Shown here: positions 41,346 to 49,872 of the stretch, in pieces
How positions within the stretch are numbered: the stretch's first letter is position 1
Layout: each line of letters starts with the position of its first letter
Source of the DNA: Candidatus Zixiibacteriota bacterium
Lineage (GTDB): Bacteria; Zixibacteria; MSB-5A5; DSPP01
Assembly: GCA_022614805.1 (NCBI GenBank)
Contig: JAKEHY010000020.1
Coordinates: 62,001 to 126,000 of the forward strand
Length of the DNA stretch: 64,000 nucleotides
Direction of reading: 5' to 3'
Program-made: the position numbers and the translations under genes
Notes under the pieces: model-generated
Told to the model about the DNA's origin: nothing
The model's database searches: none
The model's input: the letters and a program-made list of their open reading frames with translations, nothing else

Positions 41346-43164
41346 TCTGGGTAAGCCACTCCTCGTAGAAAACAAAAAATCTCCCCTTTTTATTCAACAA
41401 TTCCTGCACCGTTCCTTTTTCCACTACCCGTCCCTCCTCCAGGTAAACCACCCGGTCGGCCAGATTCAAAAAGTTCAGCCGGTGGGTTATCAAAAGCAGC
41501 GTCCGGCCTTCTTTTAACGCGGCCAAAGCATCCTCGGCCACTTTTTCGGCCTGGGGGTCGAGCCCCGTGGCCGGTTCGTCAAAAATCATGATTTTTGAAT
41601 CGCGTAACGCGGCCCGGGCAAAGGTGATACGCTGGCGCTGGCCACCGGAGAGGGTCTGGCCCCCTTCTCCCACCAACGTGTTATACCCTTCCGGCAGATT
41701 GCGGATAAATTCGTCGGCTCCAACCTTGCGGGCGGCTGCGGCTATTTCCTCAAAACCCGCCATGGGATTGCCAAAAGCGATGTTTTCCAGAATCGACGTG
41801 CGGAATAGAAACGCCTCCTGTGAAAGGGAGGTGATCCGCTTGCGCAGCGATTTGATTCGGTAGTCTCCTATCGGTGTCCCATCGATGTAAATAGTTCCCG
41901 AAGCCGGTTCATAAAGCCGCAAAATCAGCTTGGCTATTGTCGATTTTCCTGCGCCGCTCGGGCCGATGATAGCGGTGGTTTTTCCGGCCGGCAAAGAGAA
42001 GCTCACCTCCTCGAGCGCTGGCTGTCCGGGCTGGTAGGCAAAGCGGACCTTATCGAACCGAATTTCCCCTTTTATATCCCGGGCGGAAATCGCTTCCGGC
42101 TTGTCGGTGACCTCCGGCTGGATGTGCAAAATCTCCAGAATCCGCTCCCCGCAAACGGTGGCCTTGGCCGTGCGGGAGGAAAGCTGTGCCACGTCCCGCA
42201 GCGGTCTGTAGGCGGTACGCAGATAGGAAAGAAAAATCAAAAGATTGCCGGCGGTAAGCTGCCCCGCCAAAACCTCCTTTACGCCGAAAAATAAAACCAG
42301 AACCGTTCCCAGAGCGGTCAAAACATCCACCCAGCGGGAATAGGCGGCTTCCAAGCGAGTGGCTTTGAGACCGGCCTTGACATCGGAAGAAACTGATTTC
42401 CCCAAAAGTTTTTCGTGCCATTTTTCCCGGCCAAAGACCTTGGTCACGCTGATGCCGGAAACCCCTTCATAGGCGGCGGCAGAAAGCTGCCCCTCCTTTT
42501 TGCGCGCCCGGCGGGAGGCCTCCTTCAACTTGGTGGAAAAACGCAGGGTGGTCAAAAACAGAAAAGGCATTACAGCAAAAGCCAGCAAAGTCAGCTTCCA
42601 GTTCATATAGAACATCAAGCCGAGCATTCCAAAAACGATGAAAATCCGGCTCCCCAGAGTGATGAAAATCGAAGTTAAAAGTTCCTTCAGGAGGTTGATG
42701 TCTCCCGTCAGGCGCATCATCAGCTCGCCGGTCTGGCGGTAGTCGTGGTAGCTCTGGGGGAGGCGCTGAATGTGGGAAAAAAGCTCCAGCCGGATGGCGC
42801 CGGTCACCTTTTGACCGGCCGAGGCAAAAAGCACGTTCTGGGCGTAAGAAAATAAAGCTCCAAAAACTGCGAGCAGAATTACCCCTCCGGCGGCCAGAAG
42901 TAAAACGGTTATCGGGTCCCATTGGGTCAGGGGTACCAGAAAGTTCCAGTCCCGCTGGGCCCGGGATGGAATCAGGATGTAATCAAAGACAATCTTGAGA
43001 GGCCAGGGCCGAGCCAGCTCCACCAATGCCAGACCCAAAAGGGAGGCTCCGCCCAAAGCCAGGTTTTTTTTATGAGACCTTAAGTGTTTTCCAAAATGGT
43101 GGAAGATCCGGGACAAGCCGGCCCAATCAATACGGGCAAACGGAGATTTGAATTTTACGGCCAT
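41299..43164 (-). CDS. ABC exporter, fused permease and ATPase (MsbA-like)
   Basis: 621 residues. Six membrane helices in residues about 30-330 (type-I exporter fold, with SYHDYRQTGELMMRLTGDINLL and GVSGISVTKVFGREKWHEK coupling segments) precede an ATPase domain: IIGPSGAGKSTIAKL (Walker A), TLSGGQRQRITFARAAL (signature), KIMIFDEPATGLD (Walker B), ITHRLNFLNLADRVVYLE (H-loop). It works as a homodimer flipping lipid-linked or amphipathic substrates across the inner membrane. Position between glycosyltransferases and the porin suggests export of the glycan or its lipid precursor. It stops near the kinase genes, with a 47-base overlap. Confidence 0.9.
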   Translation of the reverse strand: MAVKFKSPFARIDWAGLSRIFHHFGKHLRSHKKNLALGGASLLGLALVELARPWPLKIVFDYILIPSRAQRDWNFLVPLTQWDPITVLLLAAGGVILLAVFGALFSYAQNVLFASAGQKVTGAIRLELFSHIQRLPQSYHDYRQTGELMMRLTGDINLLKELLTSIFITLGSRIFIVFGMLGLMFYMNWKLTLLAFAVMPFLFLTTLRFSTKLKEASRRARKKEGQLSAAAYEGVSGISVTKVFGREKWHEKLLGKSVSSDVKAGLKATRLEAAYSRWVDVLTALGTVLVLFFGVKEVLAGQLTAGNLLIFLSYLRTAYRPLRDVAQLSSRTAKATVCGERILEILHIQPEVTDKPEAISARDIKGEIRFDKVRFAYQPGQPALEEVSFSLPAGKTTAIIGPSGAGKSTIAKLILRLYEPASGTIYIDGTPIGDYRIKSLRKRITSLSQEAFLFRTSILENIAFGNPMAGFEEIAAAARKVGADEFIRNLPEGYNTLVGEGGQTLSGGQRQRITFARAALRDSKIMIFDEPATGLDPQAEKVAEDALAALKEGRTLLLITHRLNFLNLADRVVYLEEGRVVEKGTVQELLNKKGRFFVFYEEWLTQNEKRNLFESASVAGE

Positions 43165-43165
43165 A

Positions 43166-44359
43166 TTATTTTTTATCCATCAACGATTCGAAAATTTCCT
43201 GGATGGTGTGCAGACGGTTTTTCCAGGTATGTTTCACTTTGACCATCTTCTGCGCCTGCTTTCCCAACTTTTCGCCCAACGTACGGTCGGATTTTAATCG
43301 GAACAGGGCGGAGGCCAACGCCTCGGGGTCTTCCGGCGGAACCAAAAGGGCGTTCTTTTCATTTTCCAGAATTTCCGCCACCTGCCCGATTCGGGAAGCC
43401 ACAATCGGGCGCCCGGCGGCCATATACTCAAAAATCTTAAGCGGCGAGAAGTAAAAGCCGTCCATATGGGGATAAGGGGCCACCAAAGCGTCCAAGGTTC
43501 TCAAAGTTCTTGGAATTTCCTCGAAATCGATGACGCCGGTAAAGGCGACCCGGCTATGAATTCCCAGCTTATGGGCCAGTTTCTCCAAGGAAGGGCGCAG
43601 GGGCCCGTCCCCCACAATTTTCAGTTCGAAATTCTGGTCTTCCGGCAAGCGGCGAAACGCTTCCAGCAAGAATTCCAGCCCGTGCCAAGGTTTCAAGCTG
43701 CCTACAAACCCGACTGTAAATTTACCTTCTCCATGTTTTCCCGGCGCTCCATTGGCGGCGCGCACGGCAAGGAAAGGCCGAATGTCCACCCCGTTGGGTA
43801 CTACCGTAACGGATGCGCTCGGCGCAACGGAGTGAATGTATTCCTTGACCGCCTCAGAGACCGCCACGAGGTGACCGGCGTTGGAAAAAAGATATCCTTC
43901 CACGGCCTTCGCCAACGGCTCCAGCATCAACTGCCGGTGGGTCTTCGCCTCTTCCACCATCGGCGAGTTAACTTCCAAAACGAAGGGAAATTTGTTATCT
44001 TTCGCCCAGGAAAGTCCAGCTATCCCAAAAAGTGAATAGCGTTCATAAATTAAGTCAAACTTTTTAGCCGGGATTTTCTTCAAAAGCTTTTTCAACCCAA
44101 AGTTTCGGGCAAACGCCCTGGTTTCAGCCAGAAGATGGAACTGTTCCGGAATCTCCTGATGGAAGAAGTCGATTCCCATTTTCGGCAGTTCATACACATC
44201 CTTTGTCTTACGGCGCGAATCCCCCAGCCGCGCCACCGCTGTCGTTACTTTATGCCCGGCCTCTTTGAGCGCTTTGGTAAACTCCCGGATGTGGATGGAA
44301 GCTCCTTTCATTCCCCAAAAAGGAATACCGGAGTCAAACGATAGATACAGAATTCTCAT
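43166..44359 (-). CDS. Family 4 glycosyltransferase (GT-B), first subfamily
   Basis: 397 residues. N-terminal Rossmann half: GIPFWGMKGASIHIREFTKALKEAGH. C-terminal half: VTVVPNGVDIRPF, TVGFVGSLKPWHGLEFLLEAFRRLP, LKIVGDGPLRPSLEKLA and the nucleotide-sugar E-x7-E motif in SPLKIFEYMAAGRPIVASRIG. GT4 enzymes are retaining transferases of mannose, glucose or galactosamine to lipid-linked acceptors on the cytoplasmic face. It overlaps the preceding transferase gene by four bases and stops one base before the ABC exporter start. The sugar specificity cannot be read. Confidence 0.9.
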   Translation of the reverse strand: MRILYLSFDSGIPFWGMKGASIHIREFTKALKEAGHKVTTAVARLGDSRRKTKDVYELPKMGIDFFHQEIPEQFHLLAETRAFARNFGLKKLLKKIPAKKFDLIYERYSLFGIAGLSWAKDNKFPFVLEVNSPMVEEAKTHRQLMLEPLAKAVEGYLFSNAGHLVAVSEAVKEYIHSVAPSASVTVVPNGVDIRPFLAVRAANGAPGKHGEGKFTVGFVGSLKPWHGLEFLLEAFRRLPEDQNFELKIVGDGPLRPSLEKLAHKLGIHSRVAFTGVIDFEEIPRTLRTLDALVAPYPHMDGFYFSPLKIFEYMAAGRPIVASRIGQVAEILENEKNALLVPPEDPEALASALFRLKSDRTLGEKLGKQAQKMVKVKHTWKNRLHTIQEIFESLMDKK

Positions 44360-45636
44360 ATCGTTTTTCCCGCCAGAGACGACGGTATGGTTGCTTCCGT
44401 CGGTTTGTTTCCCACTTCAACGGATTGCCGGTAAAAACTTTCCAAAGTTGCCACACTCTTTTTCAGATCAAACTTTTCTTCTACTTTTTTTCTTCCTTCC
44501 CGCGCAAAGCGGGCCGCCAATTCGGGAGAATCAAGAACTTTCTCAATGGCCTCGGCCAAAGCGGGCGGGTTATCCGGCGGAACTAGAAGGCCGTTTTTGC
44601 CTTCGTCAACTATTTCCGGTATCCCCGATACGGTGGTGGAAACTACCGGACAGCCGGTACCGAGAGCCTCCAGAAGCACGGTCGGCAGGGCATCCTGATT
44701 GCCGTCCGTATCCACCGTGCAGGGCAGGGCCAAAACGGAAGCCCGCTTGAGACAGGGCAGCACTTCGACCTGGGTTTTGGGACCCGCAAAGGTTACAATA
44801 TCGGCAAGCCCCAACGCCTGCCTTCTGGCTTCCAGTACTTCCGCCTCTTCCCCCTGGCCGATGATGATGCAGCGGAAGGGGATTTTCTTTTCCTTCAAAA
44901 TGGCGCAGGCCTTCAGCAAATCCGGAAACCCTTTTTTGGGAACCAATCTCCCAATGGATAAAATAAGATCCTGCTCACGCGGCAGTTGGGGTTCGAAGTT
45001 GAAAAAATCCAGACGGATGCCGTTGTATAAGACTTTAATTTTTTCCGCCGGAACCGTTGGATACGTGGAAGTCAGAAATCGGCGATTAAACTCCGTGACT
45101 GTGATCACAAAACGGGCGGCCAGCAATTTTTCTTGCAGCATTTTTTGATTGACGGAATCCCGGAAAATATCTTTGGCGTGGGCGGTGAAGCTGAAGGGCA
45201 GCCCGGAAATCCGGCTGACAAAATAGGCCGCCGTGGAAGGAAGGCTGGCAAAGTGAGCGTGCAGGTGCATAACCCCGTGACTCAAGGCCAAGGCGGCCGC
45301 CCAGGCGGAGCCGAAAAAAAGTTCCATAAGCGAAGGTTCGTTCTGTGGCACCAGTTCTTCGAGAAGCTTCCAGAGCTCGGCCCGGCGGGGAGAAAGGGTG
45401 GGCCAGTTTTCGGCCAAAACGGCCCACCCTTTTTTGGGCTCAAGCTCGTCCAGGTAGTAAACTGGAGCCTTGATTTCGGCCACCTGCGGATGAAAACGCC
45501 CCTCGTTCGGCTTTTTCAGGGAAAAAATCGTGACCTCCAAACCCCGCCGTTCCAGTTCCAAAATCTCGTTCAGAATGAAAGTCTCCGAAAGCCGGGGATA
45601 CATTTTGACGAAATAGCCGACTCTTAAGGGACTCAT
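44356..45636 (-). CDS. Family 4 glycosyltransferase (GT-B), second subfamily
   Basis: 426 residues with MYPRLSETFILNEILELERRGLEVTIFSLKKPNEG at the N-terminus, the colanic-acid WcaL/AmsK-like signature. The C-terminal domain has VTVTEFNRRFL, KVLYNGIRLDFF, ILSIGRLVPKKGFPDLLKA, IIGQGEEAEVLE, SVLALPCTVDTDGNQDALPTVLLEALGTGCPVVST. Members add hexoses to exopolysaccharide repeat units. Four-base overlaps on both sides tie it to the neighbouring transferase genes. Confidence 0.9.
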   Translation of the reverse strand: MSPLRVGYFVKMYPRLSETFILNEILELERRGLEVTIFSLKKPNEGRFHPQVAEIKAPVYYLDELEPKKGWAVLAENWPTLSPRRAELWKLLEELVPQNEPSLMELFFGSAWAAALALSHGVMHLHAHFASLPSTAAYFVSRISGLPFSFTAHAKDIFRDSVNQKMLQEKLLAARFVITVTEFNRRFLTSTYPTVPAEKIKVLYNGIRLDFFNFEPQLPREQDLILSIGRLVPKKGFPDLLKACAILKEKKIPFRCIIIGQGEEAEVLEARRQALGLADIVTFAGPKTQVEVLPCLKRASVLALPCTVDTDGNQDALPTVLLEALGTGCPVVSTTVSGIPEIVDEGKNGLLVPPDNPPALAEAIEKVLDSPELAARFAREGRKKVEEKFDLKKSVATLESFYRQSVEVGNKPTEATIPSSLAGKTI

Positions 45637-46886
45637 TTCAACACCCCTCGGCTTGTTAAAAGCGGATGGCAGAGCTCGGCCAGCTTGGCGGCTCCATCCA
45701 AGGGCAGGGGATTTTTCTTACGTGCCTGAAAAAGCTTGTTGGTGGGGTCATTTATCATCGAATAGACCACGTCGAATAGTTTTCCGGGTGATAAATCCAC
45801 GGGAGAAATATAATTCACCAGCCCCAACTCCGACAGCCGCTGGGCTCGAAGCAGTTGCTCCTTGCGAGGGTAAATCCTTGGAATAATTAAGGCCTTTCTT
45901 GCCGATGATAGAATTTCTACCACGGTATTATACCCTCCCATGGAAATGACCAAATCCGCTTTTTCAAAATGGGGAGCAAGTTCCGGCAGAAATTCTTCAA
46001 ATCGGACGGGTAATCCGATCGCTTCTGCAATCAACATTCTTCTCCATTTTTCCTGCATAAAGGGGCCGAGAACAATGGTTGTTGCGGCGTTGATTTCATC
46101 ACCCAACTCTTTCAGCATAACCAAGTAGTTGTACACGATTTCCATCCCATCTTCGCCACCTCCGATGGTCAAAAGAATTTTTTGCCGAGCGGAACGCCCG
46201 ACTTTTTTAGCGGGCGAACTTGATGAGGGGTTACCGTCGCTAATAAATCCTGTAAAGTCGGTTTTTTCCCGGGCCTTACAGCCAAAACGGTATTCACTGA
46301 CCGGATCAAAGAACTTGGAAGTCCCGTATATGAAAATCCGGTCGTACACTTCGTCCAGAACGGGATAAACCCCTTCCGTCTCCCAGGCCGCGCAAACCTT
46401 TTCCGGTTCGTCCAAAATGTCCCGCAGCCCCAAAACCAGCGCGGGAGAACTGTTTTTGGCTTTCAGTTCCTGAAGGGTTTTCTTGATTTCCCCCTTCATT
46501 CCCAGCGGGGCGTGGTCCACTAGAAAAATGTGGGGCTGGAACGTGCGAATCGCTTCGGAAATCAAGTTCTGACGCAATTCAAAAATCTTTTCAAAAGAGC
46601 TCCCCAGCGAACGGGGCTGGTAGCGGCTTTCTCCGACTTTCACCACCGCCGGCAGCTTGATGAAATCGGTCCCCTCCGGCAGGCGGTATCGCTCCGCCTG
46701 CTGCTGGCCGGTCACAATTAAAATGGCGCTTTGCGGATAGGCGGAGTTAAACGCTTTGGCAATTTTCAAACAGCGCCGGAAATGCCCCAATCCAAAAGTG
46801 TCGTGGGAATAGATTAAAAGTCGAGGGGGCTCGGCTGCCTTCTCGGTGACCGCGCGTGGGACAACTGGTGCGGGCTCAAGCTTCAT
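45633..46886 (-). CDS. GT-B glycosyltransferase of the COG4671/MurG-like type
   Basis: 417 residues from ATG 46886, which overlaps the upstream dehydrogenase stop (ATGA). The longer upstream frame runs inside that gene. LLIYSHDTFGLGHFRRCLKIAKAF is the N-terminal signature of the predicted transferase family COG4671. ILLTIGGGEDGMEIV and LVISMGGYNTVVEILSSARKALIIPR follow the MurG-like C-terminal pattern that binds the nucleotide sugar. It probably uses a UDP-sugar, perhaps the product of the dehydrogenase encoded just upstream. Confidence 0.82.
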   Translation of the reverse strand: MKLEPAPVVPRAVTEKAAEPPRLLIYSHDTFGLGHFRRCLKIAKAFNSAYPQSAILIVTGQQQAERYRLPEGTDFIKLPAVVKVGESRYQPRSLGSSFEKIFELRQNLISEAIRTFQPHIFLVDHAPLGMKGEIKKTLQELKAKNSSPALVLGLRDILDEPEKVCAAWETEGVYPVLDEVYDRIFIYGTSKFFDPVSEYRFGCKAREKTDFTGFISDGNPSSSSPAKKVGRSARQKILLTIGGGEDGMEIVYNYLVMLKELGDEINAATTIVLGPFMQEKWRRMLIAEAIGLPVRFEEFLPELAPHFEKADLVISMGGYNTVVEILSSARKALIIPRIYPRKEQLLRAQRLSELGLVNYISPVDLSPGKLFDVVYSMINDPTNKLFQARKKNPLPLDGAAKLAELCHPLLTSRGVLK

Positions 46887-48289
46887 GCTTCTCCCGGTTT
46901 CTGACCCATTCCGAGATAATTGAAGCCGAGGCGAGCCAAGATTTCCGGCACCAGCAGGTTGCGGGCGTCCACAATGTTTTTGGATTTCATCTTTTGGCCG
47001 ATTTCCTCCCAGTTCAGGGCCATAAACTCCGGCCATTCCGTCAGAACAACCAAAGCATCCGCTTTTTCGGCAACCTCTTCCGGATTGGGGGCCAGCTTCA
47101 GCTCCGGCCAGAGTGCACGGGCCTCCCCCTCTGCTACCGGGTCGTAGGCCTGCAGCAAGGCCCCCTTTTCTTCAAGCCGTTTCATCACGGCCAAAGCCGG
47201 CGAACTGCGCAAGTCGTTGGTATGGGCTTTGAAGGTCAGCCCCAGAACGCCGATGGTTTTTCCTTTCAATGTTCCGACCAGCTTCTCCAGTTTCCCCACC
47301 ACCAGCCGGGGCTGGCGGGCGTTGGCCTCCTTTACCGCCTCGGCGATGGAGAGGCGCACCCCTTGTTTTCGGGCCAGGTTTAAGATGGCGTCCAAGTCCT
47401 TCGGCAAACAGGAGCCGCCGAAGCCGGGGCCGGGGTTTAGAAACTCCGGGCTGATGCGGGAATCCAGTCCCATTCCACGGGTCACCTCGGTGACGTTTAG
47501 GCCCGCCGCATCGCACAGGTTGGCCAGCTCGTTGACAAAGGCCACCTTGGTGGCCAGAAAAAGATTGGAGGCGTATTTAATCATTTCGGCCGTTTCGTTG
47601 TTGGTGACCACGATGGGGCAGGCATCCATCATCCCGACTCGGTAGAGCTGGGCAATCGTTTCAATTGCCTCCGGCTGGTCGCCGCCGATGACAATCCGCT
47701 GGGGCCGAAAGAAGTCCATCACCGCGGTCCCTTCGCGCAAAAACTCCGGATTGGAAACGACTGCCACCTGTTTTTTGGCGGCGCCGTTTTTGGACAACCG
47801 ATTTCGCACCTGCAAAGCGGTGCCCACCGGCACGGTCGATTTCAAAACGAGAATCTGTTTCGGTGTCAAAAGCGGCCCCAAGGTTTCCACCACTTCAAAA
47901 ACGGCGGAAAGGTCCGCCTCGCCGGAGGGGAGGGAAGGGGTGCCCACAGCTAAAAAAATCGCATGCGCGCCTTTTATCGCTTCGGCCAGTTCGGAAAAAA
48001 CACCCAGTCGGTGGCGGCGGAGGTTGGCTCCAAACAGTTCGGGCAAGCCGCGCTCGTGTATTCGAATTCGTCCGGCACGCAGTTCTTTCGATTTATCGGG
48101 GTCTTTTTCCACCAACGCGACCGTGTGGCCAAACTGGGCAAATCCGGCGGCCGCCACCAGCCCCACAAACCCGCCCCCCAGAACGGCCACCCGAAGCCCG
48201 GTGGAAGGATAGACCGGAAGCCCGGCTTCGGTGGCCAGCCCGTGCGACAGTTCCCTCTTCTTTAGCTTGTTGTCGGTATCAGTCCGCAA
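46883..48289 (-). CDS. UDP-glucose/GDP-mannose 6-dehydrogenase family enzyme
   Basis: 468 residues if it starts at TTG 48289. A GTG just before VAVLGGGFVGL is a weaker option and no clear Shine-Dalgarno decides. The Rossmann motif is GGGFVGLVAAAGFAQFGHTV. KSTVPVGTA, SNPEFLREGTA and the catalytic cysteine in GPGFGGSCLPKDLDAIL (about residue 290) follow, then VLGLTFKAHTNDLRSSPAL. The enzyme oxidises a nucleotide sugar to its uronic acid with two NAD. UDP-glucuronate as product would make the glycan acidic, fitting the AlgE-like porin downstream (inference). It is the first gene after the predicted sigma-54 promoter. Confidence 0.9.
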   Translation of the reverse strand: MRTDTDNKLKKRELSHGLATEAGLPVYPSTGLRVAVLGGGFVGLVAAAGFAQFGHTVALVEKDPDKSKELRAGRIRIHERGLPELFGANLRRHRLGVFSELAEAIKGAHAIFLAVGTPSLPSGEADLSAVFEVVETLGPLLTPKQILVLKSTVPVGTALQVRNRLSKNGAAKKQVAVVSNPEFLREGTAVMDFFRPQRIVIGGDQPEAIETIAQLYRVGMMDACPIVVTNNETAEMIKYASNLFLATKVAFVNELANLCDAAGLNVTEVTRGMGLDSRISPEFLNPGPGFGGSCLPKDLDAILNLARKQGVRLSIAEAVKEANARQPRLVVGKLEKLVGTLKGKTIGVLGLTFKAHTNDLRSSPALAVMKRLEEKGALLQAYDPVAEGEARALWPELKLAPNPEEVAEKADALVVLTEWPEFMALNWEEIGQKMKSKNIVDARNLLVPEILARLGFNYLGMGQKPGEA

Positions 48290-48321
48290 GAGTCGGTCTC
48301 ATTTCTTGCTTAATAACAAAT

Positions 48322-48335
48322 GCAATAATCCCTCC
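48322..48335 (-). promoter_or_regulatory. Putative sigma-54 (-24/-12) promoter of the glycan operon
   Basis: Read on the minus strand, GGAGGGATTATTGCA has GG at the -24 position (48335-48334) and GC at -12 (48323-48322) with exactly ten bases between, the spacing sigma-54 needs, and TTGCA around -12. Other -24 flanking bases do not fit the consensus. Transcription would start near 48310, about 20 bases before the dehydrogenase start. The sigma-54 activator gene lies immediately upstream. Confidence 0.6.
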
Positions 48336-48440
48336 CCCAAAACTACATCAATATATATGCCGAAAGCAGTGGTTGTGACTAACTGATTGCCGTGCGGGAT
48401 GTTACGGTTTTGCGAAGGCGTCAATTAGGCAAGGTGGATT

Positions 48441-48472
48441 GGTTGATTTCAACCAAACGGTTTCTTTCAACC
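48441..48472. promoter_or_regulatory. Tandem activator-binding sites (putative UAS)
   Basis: Two sites of the form GGTTGAAA-N2-AACC (minus strand) lie 18 bases apart. The one at 48441-48454 extends to a palindrome TTGGTTGATTTCAACCAA (48439-48456), and the other is 48459-48472. They fall about 130-160 bases upstream of the predicted sigma-54 start and just after the NtrC-type activator gene, the usual place for its enhancer sites. Confidence 0.65.
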
Positions 48473-48480
48473 AGCTAATA

Positions 48481-49872
48481 CTATAGCCCAAATTTCTGAA
48501 CCCGATAGCGCAACGCTTCCCGGCTCAACTTCAATTTTCGAGCGGCTTCGGAAACGTTACCCTCTGACTCTTCAAGGGCGCGGACAATCAATTGCTTTTC
48601 CACTTCTACTATATCTATGCCGTCCGGGCCGAATTCCACCTTTACGGCCGTGTTCGGGCCAACTGCCACCAAGGGGGGCTTTCCGGCCTGCAACCGCAAA
48701 TCGGCCGGCTCGATTTCCCCGCCGGATGAAAACAGGAGGGCCCGCTCCAAAAGCTGCCGCAGCTCCCGCACGTTGCCGGGCCAAGCGTAGTCCTGAAGCA
48801 TCTTTTTCGACGGTTCGCTTAGTTTTTTGAAGCCCGGCCCGCCGGGCCTTTTGTTGGCCGCTTTTTGCAAAAAATGCTCGGCCAGAAGCAGAATGTCCTT
48901 TTTTCTTTCCCGCAGGGGGGGCAGAGTGAGGGTGACGTGATTCAACCGGAAAAAAAGGTCCTGTCGGAACTGGCCGGTCTTTACGGCCTGGCCCAAATCC
49001 CGGTTGGTGGCGGCGATGATGCGCACGTCTATGGATAAATCCCGCAAGCCGCCCACGTGGCGCAGCTTTTTCTGTTCAATCAGGCGCAAGAGTTTGGCCT
49101 GGGATTCCGATGACAGATCGCCGATTTCATTTAAAAACAAAGTCCCCCCTTCGGCCACCTCCGCCAGCCCCCGCTTGGATTGACGGGCATCGGTGAAAGC
49201 CCCCTTTTCATAGCCGAACAACTCCCCTTCCTCCAGCCCGCGCGGCAGGGTGGGACAGTTTACTTCGATGAAAGGGGCGGCGGAAAAAGCGCTTTTGAAG
49301 TGCAAAAGCCGGGCAACCAGGTCCTTCCCCGTCCCGGTTTCCCCCAAAACCAAAACCGGCGGCAGTTCTGAAACTTTCACCATGACCAACTCGGAAAGTT
49401 TCTTGATGAAAGCCCGTACCTCGCGCGCTCTTGAGCTTTCTCCCAAGAATTCCTCTTCCGCAAGCCGCTCGGCCTCCCGCTTTTGATAAAAGGAAACCGT
49501 GCGCGCCAGCCGGGCGTGCGCAAGGGCCCGCTCGATGGCGATCGCCACCTCGTCGGTGTCCAGGGGCTTGCGCAAAAAATCGATTGCCCCCAGCTTCATC
49601 GCCTCCACGGCCGAGGCGATGGTGCCGTAAGCGGTCACGATGATGACTAGGATGTTGGGGTCGGTTTCCCGGATTTTTTTCAGGGCCTCCAGCCCGGAAA
49701 GCCCGGGCAGCTGCATATCCAAAAGCACTATATCGGGCAAAAGTTTGTCCAGAAGCGAAAGCCCCTCCTCCGCCGTCCCCACCGCCGAGGCCTCATGGCT
49801 CTTTTGGGAAAGCGCCCGGGAAAGGGAACGCCCCAAAAGAATTTCGTCGTCGATGATTAAAATCTGCGCCAT
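48481..49872 (-). CDS. NtrC-family sigma-54-dependent response regulator
   Basis: 463 residues in three parts. A receiver domain (1-120) has acidic DDE at 8-10 and phospho-acceptor Asp52 in VLLDMQLPG. An AAA+ domain (about 142-370) has Walker A GETGTGKD (177-184), the sigma-54 contact loop GAFTDA (224-229) and GGTLFLNEIGDL. A Fis-type helix-turn-helix closes the protein (GNVSEAARKLKLSREALRYRVQK). It activates sigma-54 promoters on phosphorylation by the kinase encoded directly upstream. The likely target is the glycan operon downstream, where a -24/-12 element and two repeated sites are seen. Confidence 0.96.
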   Translation of the reverse strand: MAQILIIDDEILLGRSLSRALSQKSHEASAVGTAEEGLSLLDKLLPDIVLLDMQLPGLSGLEALKKIRETDPNILVIIVTAYGTIASAVEAMKLGAIDFLRKPLDTDEVAIAIERALAHARLARTVSFYQKREAERLAEEEFLGESSRAREVRAFIKKLSELVMVKVSELPPVLVLGETGTGKDLVARLLHFKSAFSAAPFIEVNCPTLPRGLEEGELFGYEKGAFTDARQSKRGLAEVAEGGTLFLNEIGDLSSESQAKLLRLIEQKKLRHVGGLRDLSIDVRIIAATNRDLGQAVKTGQFRQDLFFRLNHVTLTLPPLRERKKDILLLAEHFLQKAANKRPGGPGFKKLSEPSKKMLQDYAWPGNVRELRQLLERALLFSSGGEIEPADLRLQAGKPPLVAVGPNTAVKVEFGPDGIDIVEVEKQLIVRALEESEGNVSEAARKLKLSREALRYRVQKFGL

